This document shows positions 23,442 through 35,800 of a stretch of 64,000 nucleotides of DNA, in pieces; position 1 is the stretch's first letter, and each line of letters opens with the position of its first letter. Made by a program: the position numbers and the translations under genes. The stretch spans positions 17,702,001 through 17,766,000 of the forward strand of contig JARDYH010000005.1 of the NCBI GenBank assembly GCA_029215795.1. Direction: 5' to 3'. The stretch comes from Anniella stebbinsi. Lineage: Eukaryota > Chordata > Lepidosauria > Squamata > Anniellidae. The notes under the pieces are model-generated. The model was not told the origin of the DNA. It ran no database searches and saw nothing but the letters and a program-made list of their open reading frames with translations.

Positions 23442-23493
23442 GTTGCTAGGCAACCGAGAGGGCACGTTTTCTGATTATGGTTGCTAGGCAACC
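23442..23493. promoter_or_regulatory. Pair of RFX/X-box-like palindromes
   Basis: GTTGCTAGGCAACC occurs twice without a mismatch, at 23442-23455 and 23480-23493, with 38 bp between starts. The core GTTGCTAGGCAAC is nearly palindromic and matches the full X-box bound by RFX transcription factors (known family motif). No exon is recognised nearby, so the target gene is unknown. It could be a distal element, or sequence carried by a repeat. Confidence 0.6.
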
Positions 23494-23729
23494 ACAAAAG
23501 GAACCCAAACAACTTGCCCTTTCTCCCCGGGCAGGCAAAATTATGGACAGTGCAAATAGAACCACCGGTGTGTCACTTTTTCCAGGATGGCATATGCTCT
23601 AATAAAATTAATCCAGATTTTTTTAAAAAACAAAAAATGCACAGGTTAATCTACAATTATGATAGGAAGGGATGCAGAACCTTTTCCATCTCGAAATCCA
23701 TATGTAATTTCTGCTGAGCTTTCACATTC

Positions 23730-23990
23730 CGTTGGCACAGGGGCCCAAAGGCAAAAGGGATAGGGCCCCAAATACCCAAAATAAAAATAAAAAACCAAGT
23801 CATTTTAGCCTAAATCTCTTACTGCCTGTAACTAAGCCTTATGAGAGGCATTTCAACCTTTTTGAACGGCGTTGGGGGAATGGCACAAATGCCAGGAAGC
23901 CACCAAATGAAAGAAGGTGAGGCTAGGGGAAGGGGCGTGGCTATTTAGGGAACTCCAGTGGACCGGATGAGGTTCTGCATCCCTGTGATA
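23730..23990 (+). repeat. Interspersed repeat (TTAGC..TAACTAAGCC family), copy
   Basis: CATTTTAGCCTAAATCTCTT, ACTGCCTGTAACTAAGCCTT and a GGTTCTGCATCCCTGTG end match copies at 16885 and 38690. Confidence 0.65.
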
Positions 23991-24681
23991 TGGCATCTTT
24001 GGTGCGGAGGGTGTAACCAAAGAAACTGCTTCTACTTTACCTTGAGCTAGAATAGCATCTTCTCATTGTCTCTGAGAAGTTTATTTTATCCTCTCTTTAA
24101 TTATAATTTAAAGGAAAAACATATCTAAAATAAAACATGCATAAAATTACATGGGTACCATAAATCAAGGCATATAAATACCACATATACCACTTACTTT
24201 TAGTGAGGAAGGAGTGCAGCATGCCCCAGATGATAGTCTTTGGGAGAGGGAGGCATGGCTAAATCTGCTGTCATCTAGGGTCACCTGCCGCCACCCCCTT
24301 CCCTCCTACTCAGCTCTGGCTGAGCATGAGGCTTGGTTTGGTGGGTGGCTTGGCAGAGAGGGTGGGAGCTGTCCTCTTCTGCGGCTGAATCTAATTACAG
24401 GGCTGAGTTCATCAAGGGACATGTTCCTACTGTGTGATGTGTTGAGGGGGAGGATCCAGAAAATCATACAGATGGATATTCAAACAGCTGGCCCAGCTCA
24501 AGAGTTAAGGCAAAATAATACACAATCTATTCACCGGAGGAGAGAAAACCAAGCAGCAAGTTGGAGCATTACAGAAGCCTACCTGCTAATAGTAAAATGT
24601 GCAAAACTAAGGCAGACTTGTCTTCTTTACACAAATGTTAGTGCTGAGCATGCAGAAGAGGTTGGAACTAGGAGGCACAAT

Positions 24682-24725
<44 letters not shown>

Positions 24726-24929
24726 CCTTCCTCCCCAAAACCATCACACCCGGGAACAAGAGAAGGTTTTAGATCCAGGTTGGGAACAGCAACCACATAA
24801 ACATTCCCAAGAACGAAATGACTTGCCTAGCAAAAGCTGACTTGGGCATGCAGTCTGGGCACATAGTTTACATCAGTCAACAAAAGTTGATAAAGATTAA
24901 ATTTATAATGATTGAGATTAATGGTCCCC
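23991..24929. other. No gene; (CT)n microsatellite
   Basis: A (CT)n tract of about 16 units runs from 24690 to 24722. The 208-codon frame that crosses it (24214-24840) has no recognisable domain and is judged non-coding. Confidence 0.5.
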
Positions 24930-25174
24930 AAACGATGGAACAATCTCCCTAATGAGGCTTGCCTGGCGCCGACATTGTCATCTTTTCGGGGCCAGGTGAA
25001 GTCTTTTCTCCCAAGCATTTAACAGCATATGTTGAGCTTTTAAACTGACCCCTGGACAGTTTAAATGATATGTAGTTTGTTTTTACGTATGTATATTGGT
25101 TTTTAAATGTTCAGTGTTTTTAATTTTTGTAAACCGCCCAGAGAGCCTCGGCTATGGGGCAGTATATAAATGTA

Positions 25175-25206
<32 letters not shown>

Positions 25207-25216
25207 TAATAATAAT
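24930..25216 (+). mobile_element. L2-like LINE 3' end
   Basis: GGAACAATCTCCC followed by CTTGCCTGGCGCCGACATTG encodes the end of an L2-like reverse-transcriptase protein. Then comes a 3' region with GTAAACCGCCCAGAGAGCC, TCGGCTATGGGGCAGTATAT and an (AAT)n tail. Related tails are at 32973, 38010 (minus) and 39640. Confidence 0.75.
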
Positions 25217-25312
25217 GGGATAATGTTAAAGAAGGGCGGAATAACAACGATTTTCACTATAATTCAAACTTGGGAGTTAGCTTTATATCCATAAAGCTTT
25301 TTTTTAATTAGG

Positions 25313-25682
25313 CTATCTTTTATAAAATGAACTATAAAGTTTTATTTTTATTATCAAAAATGTCAAGTACAATATAATTAATTGCAAATTGGAGCAAAAT
25401 GAAATATGATCACAAAAAAAGTCTCTGTACACCTTTATAAATACAAGTGCAGGCCAAAATACAATGCTAAGCCAGTAGCATACGGCCTGTAAACAAATCA
25501 TGAAGAGATTAAGAGACACCTACAGTTAAAAGTAACCCAGTCAAAGTATAGTTATTGCTCAGAAAGGAAACTCTAGCTGTTAAATTTAACAAAATAACAT
25601 TTTAAAAGTCTCTGTACACCTTTATAAATACAGGTGCAGGCCAAAGTACAATGCTAAGCTTGTAAACATATCAGGGACAGAC
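25313..25682 (-). repeat. Unidentified repeat, partly duplicated in tandem
   Basis: AAAGTCTCTGTACACCTTTA and the following GCAGGCCAAAATACAATGC occur at 25419 and again at 25604, 185 bp apart. The minus strand of 25313-25610 matches 59680-59960, with shared TTTGGCCTGC and TTTTAACTGTAGGTG and an AAAATAAAA-type end. Confidence 0.65.
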
Positions 25683-27136
25683 TGTGGACCAAGTTGACAT
25701 CTATCTTCCTGCGCCTGACTTCTTCCATGAGTCAAACCTCAAGATTCAAGTCATGGATGGATTTGAACAAGGATGTTAACAGTGGCCACCTTGAAGTTTA
25801 CACCAAGAACATAATATGTAAGGAAGCTTTGTAAACTTAAAAGATGTAACACTTTGAACGTTTCAATAAACAGTTAGTTAAGCTAAACCTTTCGTTAGAT
25901 TTTATTTTTTTCCCCTTCACGAACTGTGTTTGCGGGTAACCAACTATTCTATATATCTATACCTGTATGCATTACATTATTTAACCACTAGATGTCCCTG
26001 CACATTGCAACGTATTGTACTTGGAAGGGATTGACACCTGGTAAAGCGAGGTGTCCTCTGAAGCTATTTGTTGGGCTCAATAATATTGAGTTAGTTATTA
26101 AAATTATATTCCACCTTTCCACTAAAATGACTGTTCTAGACAGCTAACGCTGTAATCACAAAGGCATAATTAAAACTCATAAAAGAAAAAAAATGCATCC
26201 CAAAAACACATCAATAAAAAAAGAAATAAATAATACCCACCACTTAAAACCTACTTCAACAGTAGCCTGAATAAAACATTTTTCAGCATCTGAATACCTT
26301 ATCTTTAAATTTCATTTCCAGCCTGGTCCACAACACTGATGCTTAATATGCATATATGAGTTATCCCTGTCTTATAAGATGTTGTAAAGTTTCCGGTGAT
26401 GAATAATAAACACCTGTTAATGCAGCGGTGGACACAGAGGTCAGTGTTGCCAGCTTTAGAAGTGAAAGCCACCTGGTTGTGCTATTTCTTCCAGCCACTA
26501 GTTGCGGGGTTGATAGATGTGGGAGGCCTCATAAGCCCAGTGCTCCCAAGCCTGGTTCCCCCAGCTGTTTTTTGGGGTTCCCGGCCCAGGTGCCTTTGGC
26601 TCATCACTCAGTAACTACAGCTGGTGGAATAGGGCAAGGCTGGGGAAACTGTCCAGATTTTGGACTATAATTCCCATCCTGAGCATTCGCCATGATGAAT
26701 GGGGCTGATGGGAGTTGGAGTCCAACAACATCTGGTGTACCACAGGTTCCCCACCCCTAATCCGGGGGTGATATGGTTTCCTGGCAGGCTGGAATTGCAA
26801 CTTCTCTCGATTTTAAAACAAAAAATGTAATTAATATCATATAGAGTTTTTTATTAAATGCTCCAAGTGCTTTATATACATTAACCCTAACCTTTACACA
26901 AGCCCTGTCAGGTAGGCCAGTGCCACCATTCTCAGAACTGGCCCTGCCATTAGACAGAATGAGGTAACAACCTCAGGTAATCAGGTAAGCAGAGAGACAC
27001 TCGTGTCTCAGGCCCTAAAATAATTTGACTGGCCTCAGGTACTATGCACTGATGGGAACGGGAGGCACCATTTGCTTCTCAGCCTTCGGCCACAAAATGT
27101 CTAGTGCCAGCCCTGCTATCTATGTGCTATTGAGTC
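25683..27136. other. No gene; LINE tail relic and foldback repeat
   Basis: Positions about 26095-26300 resemble a minus-strand LINE 3' tail (ATTCCACCTTTCC with AAAACTCATAAAAG). Positions 26640-26757 are a foldback copy with TTGGACTATAATTCCCATCC and the mirrored AGTCCAACAACATCTGG. Nothing else is assigned. Confidence 0.5.
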
Positions 27137-27492
27137 AGAGCTTTTCTACATGAGACATTTATTGTGCACTCATGATTCCTTACTCACAGTTGTTTACGGG
27201 TTCTTTAAACATCGACATGATCCTCTGGTTTCGCTTCTGTTTTTTAAGAGCTTATTCCTGGGTTTGTTTGTTTTTTCAGAGCGGGGGAAATGGGGTATTA
27301 TTTCTGAAAGCAAAAGAAAAGTTATTTTCCTACTTGTGTAATTGCAATATTTCACTATAGCACAGTGCCACCTAATGGTTATGTAGCAGAAAAGCAGAAA
27401 AAGAAAAGCCCTTTGTGTAGATCTTGTATGTAAATTATGTGACGAAACCAAAAGTAGATACAATGATTAACAACCTCCTGTAGAAAAGCTCT
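27137..27492 (+). mobile_element. CTTTTCTACA MITE, copy 2
   Basis: Ends AGAGCTTTTCTACATGAG and CTCCTGTAGAAAAGCTCT. The body matches the copy at 9046, including CATTTATTGTGC, GTTGTTTAC and a CACAGTGCCACCTAATGG segment. Confidence 0.85.
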
Positions 27493-27516
27493 GAGAGTAA
27501 CTACAGCCACCCAGTG

Positions 27517-27876
27517 AGAGCTCCTCTACACAGGGCTGTTAATTGGCTGCAAATCCACTGTATCTACTTTCAGTTTTGGCGCAGAATTGAGATCTGAATT
27601 CTACATGAGGAATGTTTCTTTTCCTGCTTTTCCCCTACATAACCTCTAGGTGGTACTGTAGCATAGTGGAATAACGTAAATAAACATGAGGAAATCGCAT
27701 GTTCTTGCTCTTTCACAATTAAATGCTGCTTTTCTCCTGCTCCAAAAAAAATCACTCAAAGTGCTGGTTAGACACAGAAGCAAAACTGGAGGGTCGCAAC
27801 GTCATCTAAAGAACCCATAAGCAACTGGGAGTAGGAAATGACGAGTATACGATAAATGCCATGTGTAGAAAAGCCC
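27517..27876 (-). mobile_element. CTTTTCTACA MITE, copy 3, inverted next to copy 2
   Basis: The body is the complement of its neighbour, with ACATAACCTCTAGGTGG and a right end ATGTGTAGAAAAGCCCT. It lies 24 bp from copy 2, in head-to-head orientation. Confidence 0.85.
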
Positions 27877-28567
27877 TGAGTTCATGGCTAAGGTGAAATC
27901 TGAAGCCAGGGCTTCCCAGCTCACAGCGGGTTCTCCTAACCACTGCTCTACACTTGCTCACAGCACTAGCCACAAATGCTGTGCTTTTTTAAATCTTTAG
28001 TGCGCCCTTGAATGGCCCATGGAGTCCGTATCCACACAATGTCCTTCTTGTCTTGGGATCCCATCTTTCTTTGCATTACTATACTATGGCGCCTGCCCCA
28101 TCCCCCTATTGATACATTTTTTGGCAAAGACATGGGGATAATTTGTATGCGTTTCCCCATATTGAAAAACTCAGAACAATGTGCAGAGGAAATGAGAGAG
28201 GGAGAGGCCCTGCCCAGCTGAAGCAGCACAAACAGCACACAGGACCAGCCAAACAAATGGGGGACCTACATGCCCTCGACGCCCTTGCCTTCTTTGCTGA
28301 CAGCTGGTCCCCTGGGGCCTATCAAGGGAGTTGTCCTTGCATTCAGCCAAGCAGGTCTGCATGAGCTCAGCTCCTCACCCCTTCCCACAACCTGGCCCGG
28401 CCTCAGAAATTTGCTGCTCTGAGGGGTGGGGGGAAGTACATAAGGTGTCTTAAAACCCATCTTTATACATTCAAGTGGTAACACTGATCCCGTATTGTGT
28501 GCCATGTCAGGCCGTGGAGGTGAGTGGGGAAGTAGGGAAAGGCTGGATAATTTAATGTCCCCCTCCC
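27877..28567. other. No gene recognised
   Basis: No repeat or exon assigned. Confidence 0.4.
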
Positions 28568-28887
28568 TAGGCTGACCATATGAAAAGGTGGACAGGGCTC
28601 ATGTAACTTTAACAGTTGCAGAGAAAAGGGAATTCCAGCCAGTGTCATTTGTATGCAATTAGTTCCTGGTGATATTCCCTCTTCATCACAACAGTTAAAG
28701 TTGCAGGCACTATACTAGAATGACCATATACAAAAGAAGGCAGGGCCCCTGCAACTTTAACTGTTGTGATGAAGAGGGAATTTCACCAGGAACTAATTGC
28801 ATACAAATGACACTGGCTGAAATTCCCTTTTCTCTACAACTGTTAAAGTTACATGAGCCCTGACCTGGATTTTATCTGATCACTGTA
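28568..28887. mobile_element. hAT-type foldback MITE, copy 4
   Basis: Starts TAGGCTGACCATATG and ends in a decayed GATCACTGTA. The left end belongs to the CATATG sub-family and the right end to the TTTTATCTG sub-family. No matching flanks are visible, so this may be a recombinant of two copies. Confidence 0.85.
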
Positions 28888-30776
28888 ATGGGGGTGGGGG
28901 TGTTCATTACTGCAACAGTCCATGATTGGCAAGCAACGGCAGTGTTGCCATGGTTGCTGAGAGTGTGGCCATCTTTGCTGCTCTGTTCGGCATTCTTCAA
29001 AGCAATGTGTTTTCTCCCCCTCCCCCCCGTCCATCCTAGGCTGGGTGAAAATAGGATATGGCGTTTATTGTGCTGGCTTAGCACCAGCGTTTCTCTCTCC
29101 CTGGCGTGATTCGTGTGTAGTATCCTTGGTGAAAGTTACTTTATTGGCTCTTGAGATGTGAGTCACCTGTGCAGCACATATAGTTTAGAAAGTTAAGTTG
29201 TAAACCAACTTGGAAAGATTTGATTGAAAGGTGGGGTGAAAATAATTTTAAATAAATATATACCTCTTTTTGAAAGGGGGAGGGTAGTGTTTGCTTTGTG
29301 CTGATAATATTGCTGCAGTTATTCGGTGGTATTCTTCCCCCTGCCCCTTCTCAATTTGAATAGATCAAAGATAGTCCCTCTCTCAATATAGTCTGCCCTG
29401 ATCCTCAGCCTGCAATCCTATGTCCTCAGTAATAGGGCCAGACCTTTAGGTAGAGTGAGGCGGCTGCCTTGAGCAGCGGACGCTGAGTGGTGGGGGGCAC
29501 CAGCCAAGCGGTGCAGTGAGCAAGCTAGGACAAGGCGTTTGAAGATAGGGCTATGTATGCCAGGTGGTCTGCCCACTGCCCCCAAGCTAGGCTTTTGCCC
29601 TCAGGTGTGGTAGAAGGTGCTGTCCAATCGCCACTGTTGACCAGGCATCTTCTGTGTGTGGAATGCAGTGAGACTCCATCTTATCCTTCATCTCAGGGAG
29701 CAAAATGTTTGCCCAGCCCTGCCTAGGAATTAACTCCACTGAACACAATGGAACTTATTTTCAGAGTAAACATACCAAGGACGGCAGTGTTGGACTACTT
29801 CAGGCGTAGGCAACCTGGTACCCTCCGGACGTTTTGGAATACACCTCCCATAAGCCCCAGCCATCATGGGCCAAAGTCAGGGGTTATGGGAGTGGTAGTC
29901 TAAAACATCTGGACGATGCCAAGTTGCCTACTCCCATCTTCTATGGCGGGCTTTCCTTCTCTTCTTGCACAAAGGCGGGGCTGAGGAAATGGTGAGTCTC
30001 TTAGCATCTACTACTGCCCCAAAAGTGCTGCCCTAGGAAAACTGTTTATGGTCATGTAGTGGTAACGTCAGCCTTGGCAATCACAGGCAGGATGTAGTTT
30101 TTGCTGATGATGCCAATGAATCATTCCTGAGGGTGGGGTGTGTTAGGCAGGTACTCAGCCAATGGAGTGTCTGATGGAAAATGTCTCAAGAATCCTCCCA
30201 GTCTGGATTTTTAGTGATTCAGAGACGGCGGGAGAGTCTACTGTCATTTAAGCCACAATCAACAATGGCTATGTAACTTTCCCTGAGGTTATTCAGTGCA
30301 TGATTGCCTCATCAAAGCTCTCTTTAAAGGCAGATATGGTGCAAAATCTCTCTGTGCCCTTTCCCCTCGTTTATCCTGTAGAGATCTTTTTCTCTATTTA
30401 TGAATGTGCTGGGCTGCAGTTCTCTAGGCACTTGTGTGGGAGTAAGTCAGATTGAGCTTAATGGAACTTATTCCTGAGTAGACACACATAAGAGCACAGT
30501 CACTTTCTATTTACCAAAATACCCCGAGCAACACACAAAATAATGTTTACAAGTAAAAACTAGATTTTTAAAAGATTTTTTTTTAAAAAAGCATACTATA
30601 TAAAGCATTACAAAGGATCTTTATTATCACAATGACCTCTGCAAAACGGTTTATGTGTTGCTTTAGGGTTCATGGTGTGGATCCCTAACAGGCTCTCTTT
30701 GACGGTGGCTTTACATGGCAGCCTGGGTAACACTGTCAACATTCTTTGCTGCAGTAAACACATTAAGGGAACAATC
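28888..30776. other. No gene; one RFX-like motif and a foldback repeat
   Basis: GTTGCCATGGTTGC at 28944-28957 resembles an imperfect X-box. A foldback copy at 29805-29935 reads CTCCGGACGTTTTGGAATAC and its mirror. SINE-like phrases (GGAACTTATTTTCAGAGTAAAC) lie near 29745 and 30455. Confidence 0.5.
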
Positions 30777-30868
30777 TTATGCATGTTTAGATAGAAAAAA
30801 GGCTGGCTGGGGCATGCTGGGAATTGTAGGACTTTTTTTTCTGTCTAAACATGCGTAGGATAGCACCT
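30777..30868. repeat. Hairpin repeat, ATGCATGTTTAGA arms
   Basis: TTATGCATGTTTAGATAG and CTGTCTAAACATGCGTAG form arms of an approximately 90-bp foldback. The GGGGCATGCTGGGAATTGTA centre is oriented opposite to that of the disrupted copy at 58785-59335. Confidence 0.8.
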
Positions 30869-32139
30869 AAGTCTGAAAGGGAGGGGATGTACATTCCCCA
30901 AATATTCCAGAGCGCATAGCAGGGAACAAAAATTGCTCAGTGTTCCCTAGCACATGTCCACCCCATGTTTAGAGAGACACGCACGCATGCATGCATGCAC
31001 ACATGCATGCACACACATCTTCACTCATGTTTTATGTGTTTATTTTGGCAAATAATAAATACTGTGTGGACTTCAAGTTTTTTTGGGGGGGGGGCATTGG
31101 ACAGGGCGTCTTCCCTGAACAGCCCCTCATCATCGCTGTTTCCGCTGCCCATTTGCTTGCCCTGTCCCTTTGGACCCAATCCGTGCTACCGTCGAGAGGA
31201 AGGGGGTAAGGCAAGCACAGGCTGCTGCTGCTTCTCCTTGCCCCTGTCACAGCTCGCTCGCTTAGAGAGGTCAAGTGATCAGGCAGCAATGTCAAAGAGG
31301 AGGAGCAGGGCCAGGGAGCTTTGAGGGTTGCCAGTGGGGTCTGTGCTGTTATCTGGGCCTCAGCAGATGCCCAATGATGCCGCCTCCTGATGCCAACCTT
31401 GCTGCTACATAACACAGGAGGTCACTGTGATCCGTTGACTTTTGTCATATGTAAATGCTAAAGGTGACTAGATTAGATACCAGAGATTTGCAATCTATGT
31501 CATGTAGGATCCTGGGGTACCTTGAAACCAGAGCAGGAAGTTCTCGATAAGATGGTCATTCTGGATGAACACATTTCCTGGGGAAAGTCATTTTGCACAC
31601 CTCCAATGATTTTCTGGAGTGTGGCCTCCAGGAAGTTGGGGCTTGTGCCACTTTTTAAAATGGGCTCCATTCCTTTGCCTTTAACTGTAACTTGCTATAT
31701 GGCAATTCAGCAGGGAAAACGGTTTCCACTCCTTACCTCCCTGCTAGGGAAAGATCCGACTTCTAAATGTCTGCAGCTTAGGCTGCAATTGAAGACACAG
31801 AAGCAGGGCTGGTTTTAAAAGAAGCGGCTGCTCTATTTGGATGTATTCCGAGATACACTGTGTGGGTTCTTAGCAGAGTTGCTGGCCAACCAGGAAAAAT
31901 CATATGAATATTGGCCTGGCCTAATATATTCACTTCTGGACCAGCTGCTAGAATGTGTTGAGCAAAGCTGGAATATTTGGAGCAGAATCAGTAGCAACAT
32001 TTTCACTTCATGTTCATTCTTAAACTGTGGCAACCCTGCATGTGTGGACAAAGCAGCTAGGTTGCCAATTTGAGTTTCAGGTCACCATGCTGCTGCATAA
32101 TGGGAGCCTAGCCCGCCCTGGTGCCTTCTTCATGTTTTG
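30869..32139. other. No gene recognised
   Basis: An ATGC/CA-rich simple repeat lies near 30981-31020. The frames at 30965-31415 and 31522-32073 have no recognised domain. Confidence 0.45.
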
Positions 32140-32245
32140 TTTGGACTACAACTCCCAGCATTCCTGACCATTGGCCATGCTGGATGGGAATGATGGGGAT
32201 TGTAGTCCAATACACCTGGAGAGTGCCTAGTTGGGCAAGGCCCAT
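32140..32245. repeat. CTCCAGATGTTTTGGACTAC-type foldback repeat
   Basis: TTTGGACTACAACTCCCAGC, ATTGGCCATGCTGGATGGG and the mirror ATTGTAGTCCAATACACCTG. Confidence 0.85.
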
Positions 32246-32772
32246 GCATTCTTCCCCCATAGATAGTCCTGCAGTTTCTATACTTTCCATCTGTCCCTAT
32301 TTACCAGAGATAATCTCTGTTTTCTGGTATCTGTCCTTAATGCTGTGCCGAAAATGTGTCCCACATTGTTTTTGGCCATTCTCATTCGATTTGATAGCAA
32401 AGAAATTACTTTTGGGGGAAATTCAAAGTTGAAGAAAATTTTGGCGAAACGTTCATGAGTTGGGTTCAGGGTTTTTGTGCTTACCTTACTTAGGAGGTGG
32501 CCAAGGATTATGCACGAGTGTCTTGCTTTTTATTGTACAATCATCTAATCAGTTGAAAAAGAAACACGAAATGCCCTTACAAAAAAAGAAAGATGCTGTG
32601 CTACATGCCCTGCCAGTGGCAAGCCCTACCTGTGAGAAACTGTTGAGAATTTCTCCTCCTCCTGGAGAAATTGGATGAAATTTTGATAGGTTATTTATGA
32701 ACATCTCTATTTGTGCCTGGTAAAATCACTCTCCCTATTTTGCTTTTTGGAGAGATTTTGGGCAATGTCTCA
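32246..32772. other. No gene recognised
   Basis: No assigned repeat or exon. Confidence 0.4.
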
Positions 32773-32820
32773 CAATAATAATAATAATAATAACAACAAC
32801 AACAACAATAATAATAATAG

Positions 32821-35800
32821 ACTAGAGTTTAACAAAGACACGCAGAAACTCATAAAAGTAATGAATAGTAAACTCATGACATACGTTAGCAATGATAGCA
32901 ACCTAGAAGAAATACACACAGTCATCTATGCAGCAGCCACAGCAGTCCTCACCTGTAACAAACAAGAACTCCCCACAAACAACGAGGCCCGCCTGGCGCC
33001 AACATTGTTATCTTTTCGGTGCCAGGTCAAAACTTTCCTCTTCTCTCAGGCATTTGGCAATATCTGAGGAGCCTGGGTTTGTTTTGTTTTTGTAGTTTTT
33101 GAAGTGTTGAAGTGGTTTTTAAATGTACAGATTGTGTGTATGTTGTATGTTTTTGCTGTTTTAATTTTTGTATATTGTTTTTAATTGTTTTTAATCCTAT
33201 GTAAACCGCCCAGAGAGCTTCGGCTATGGGGCGGTATACAAATGTAATAAATAAATAAATAAACAACAACACACGCAGAAGATTAGAAACCAAACCAAAA
33301 TGGCAAAGCAAAATTGAAAGCAAAATTGAAAAGCTACGAAAGGATATAGGAAGAATAATGCAATACATAAATAGAAATTGCTCGAAAAGCATCCTCAAAA
33401 ACACCCAAAATATCATAGCAACCAATAAAGAAACAGCAATAGTAACTCTCGACACACTGAAACAAAAACTGGCAGTCCAAGCTAAGAAGATACAAAGAAT
33501 CAAATGAAAGAAAAGCCGAAAACGCTCTCTTTAGAAGAAACGAGAAATTATTATACCAAAGAATAAGCAAGAAAAAAGAAAACAACATTACACCTCCAAC
33601 TAAAGAAGAAATAACCACATTCTGGAAAAATATCTGGTCAGAACCGGTACAACACAAAGAAAGCACAAACTGGATAAGACAACAAGAAGAAAGACAGAGA
33701 CAACTACAACAGCAAACAGAGTATACAATAACTCTGGAGGAACTGAAGGAAACAATACAAAGGACACACAACTGGAAAGCACCTGGCCCGGACCAAATAC
33801 AAAATTTCTGGTACAAGCAGCTTACACCAACACACGAATACCTCACTCAACAGATAAACACAGTCATAGAACACTCACACCTATTCACTCTATTCCTAAC
33901 CAAAGGCAAAACCTACATTAAACCAAAAACTCCAGATGCCCAAAACCCAGCTAACTACAGACCCCTAACATGCCTTCTAACGCTCTACAAAATTATAACC
34001 GCCACAATCACACAGAAGATTGAAGCACATCTCACCCAACATAATATACTCACAGAAGAAAAAGATGTAAAAAGAACAGCAGGGGATGCAAAGAACAGTT
34101 AATAATAGACAGTGTCATCATGAAGCAAACAGAAAAATAGAAAAGAAACCTCCACACCTGCTACATAGACTATAAAAAGGCTTTCGACTCTGTCCCACAC
34201 AGCTGGCTGAAAAAAGTACTCAAAATATACAAAATACATCCTTCAATCCAAAACTTTCTGACAAGAATCATGGAGACATGGAGAACAACAATACACCTAA
34301 CAACAGACAAGGATCATATACAGATAGAAAAAGATATATCAAACGTGTCATATTCCAAGGTGACATATTCAGTGCTCTACGGTTTTGACTGTGTTTCAAT
34401 CCACTATCCAACACCCTTAACAACACCACATATGGCATCGACATAAAACACCAAAAACAAGCAAAGCACAGAATCAATCACCTCATGTACATGAATGACA
34501 TCAAGATCTATGCTTCAACCTTGACACAGATAAAAGACCTCCTGCGAATCACTGAGGAAATGACAGCAGACATGAAAATGGAATTCGGGATGGGAAAATG
34601 CAAGATGCTACACATAGAAAGAGGAAAATGGAAAGAAGAAACAGCAGAAACACATAATAATGAAATATTAGATAACATGGAAGAAAATTAAACATACAAA
34701 TAGGATTCCAACAAAACACAAAAATCAATCACTCCACAGTAAAAACTCAACTAAGAATGCAAAATAAAACTCGCCTATCACAAATCTTAAAATCTAAACT
34801 CAACTCTAAAACCATTTTCAAAGACATCAACACCTACGGAATACCCATTCTCACATACTCATTTGGAATCATATACTGGTTGCACACTGAACTCGAAGAA
34901 ATAGACTCAATCGCACCGAACACACAAAACACCACATGCTCCATCCCAACTCATGCATTGAAAGAACAACAATCAGCAGGAAAGAAGGTCTGCTAGACAT
35001 TAACACAAGGCATGCTAAACAGATAAAATCACTCAGAGAATTCTTTCACACTAAAAACACCCCCATTCATAAAGCCATAGTAACAGCAGAAAAAAATTAC
35101 ACCCCACTCAACCTAGCACTACAAAACGAAGACCAAACACGACCACTCACACTCGCAGAGAGAAAAGAAAAATGGGCACAAAAAGCACTCCATGGGAAGC
35201 ACTACAACATAATACAGAACCCACGAATAAACAAAGAACAGTCGTACGAGTGGCTCAGGAAGGATGAGCTATTTCCAGAAACAGAAGGATTCCTAATAGC
35301 TATACAGGATCAAGTTATAGCCACCAAGAACTACCCAAAATACATCATAAAAGATAACAGTGTAACAACAGACTTATGCAGGAAATGCCATCAGTTCCAA
35401 GAAACAATAGACCACTTAACAGGAGGATGTAAAATTCTGGCAGGAATGGACTATACAGACAGACACAATACAGCTGCAAAAATAATTCACCAACAACTGG
35501 CCATCAAATTCAACCTTATCAAACAATCTACACCATAATATACATAGTCACCCAAAACAATCTTGGAAAATGCAGATCATAAAATATATTGGGACAGAAC
35601 AATTCATACCAACAAGACAATACCCTGCAACTGACCAGACGTAACGGACATAGACAAAAAAAGAAAAAAACACATACCTTATCGACATAGCAATACTGAA
35701 TGACAAAAATGTTGTTGAAAAGGAAGGTGAAAAGAGAAACAAATATACTGGCCATGGAAGTCAAAGAACTATGGCAACAGGAAAAGGTCACAATTATTCT

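Noticed and set aside
24214..24840. 208-codon open frame on the plus strand
   Set aside because: It runs through a (CT)n microsatellite, has no recognisable domain and no supporting splice or start context.
33027..33846. Long minus-strand frames rich in Phe, Leu, Val and Ser that look like membrane proteins
   Set aside because: They are antisense to the A-rich R4/Dong relic; hydrophobicity comes from T-rich codons.
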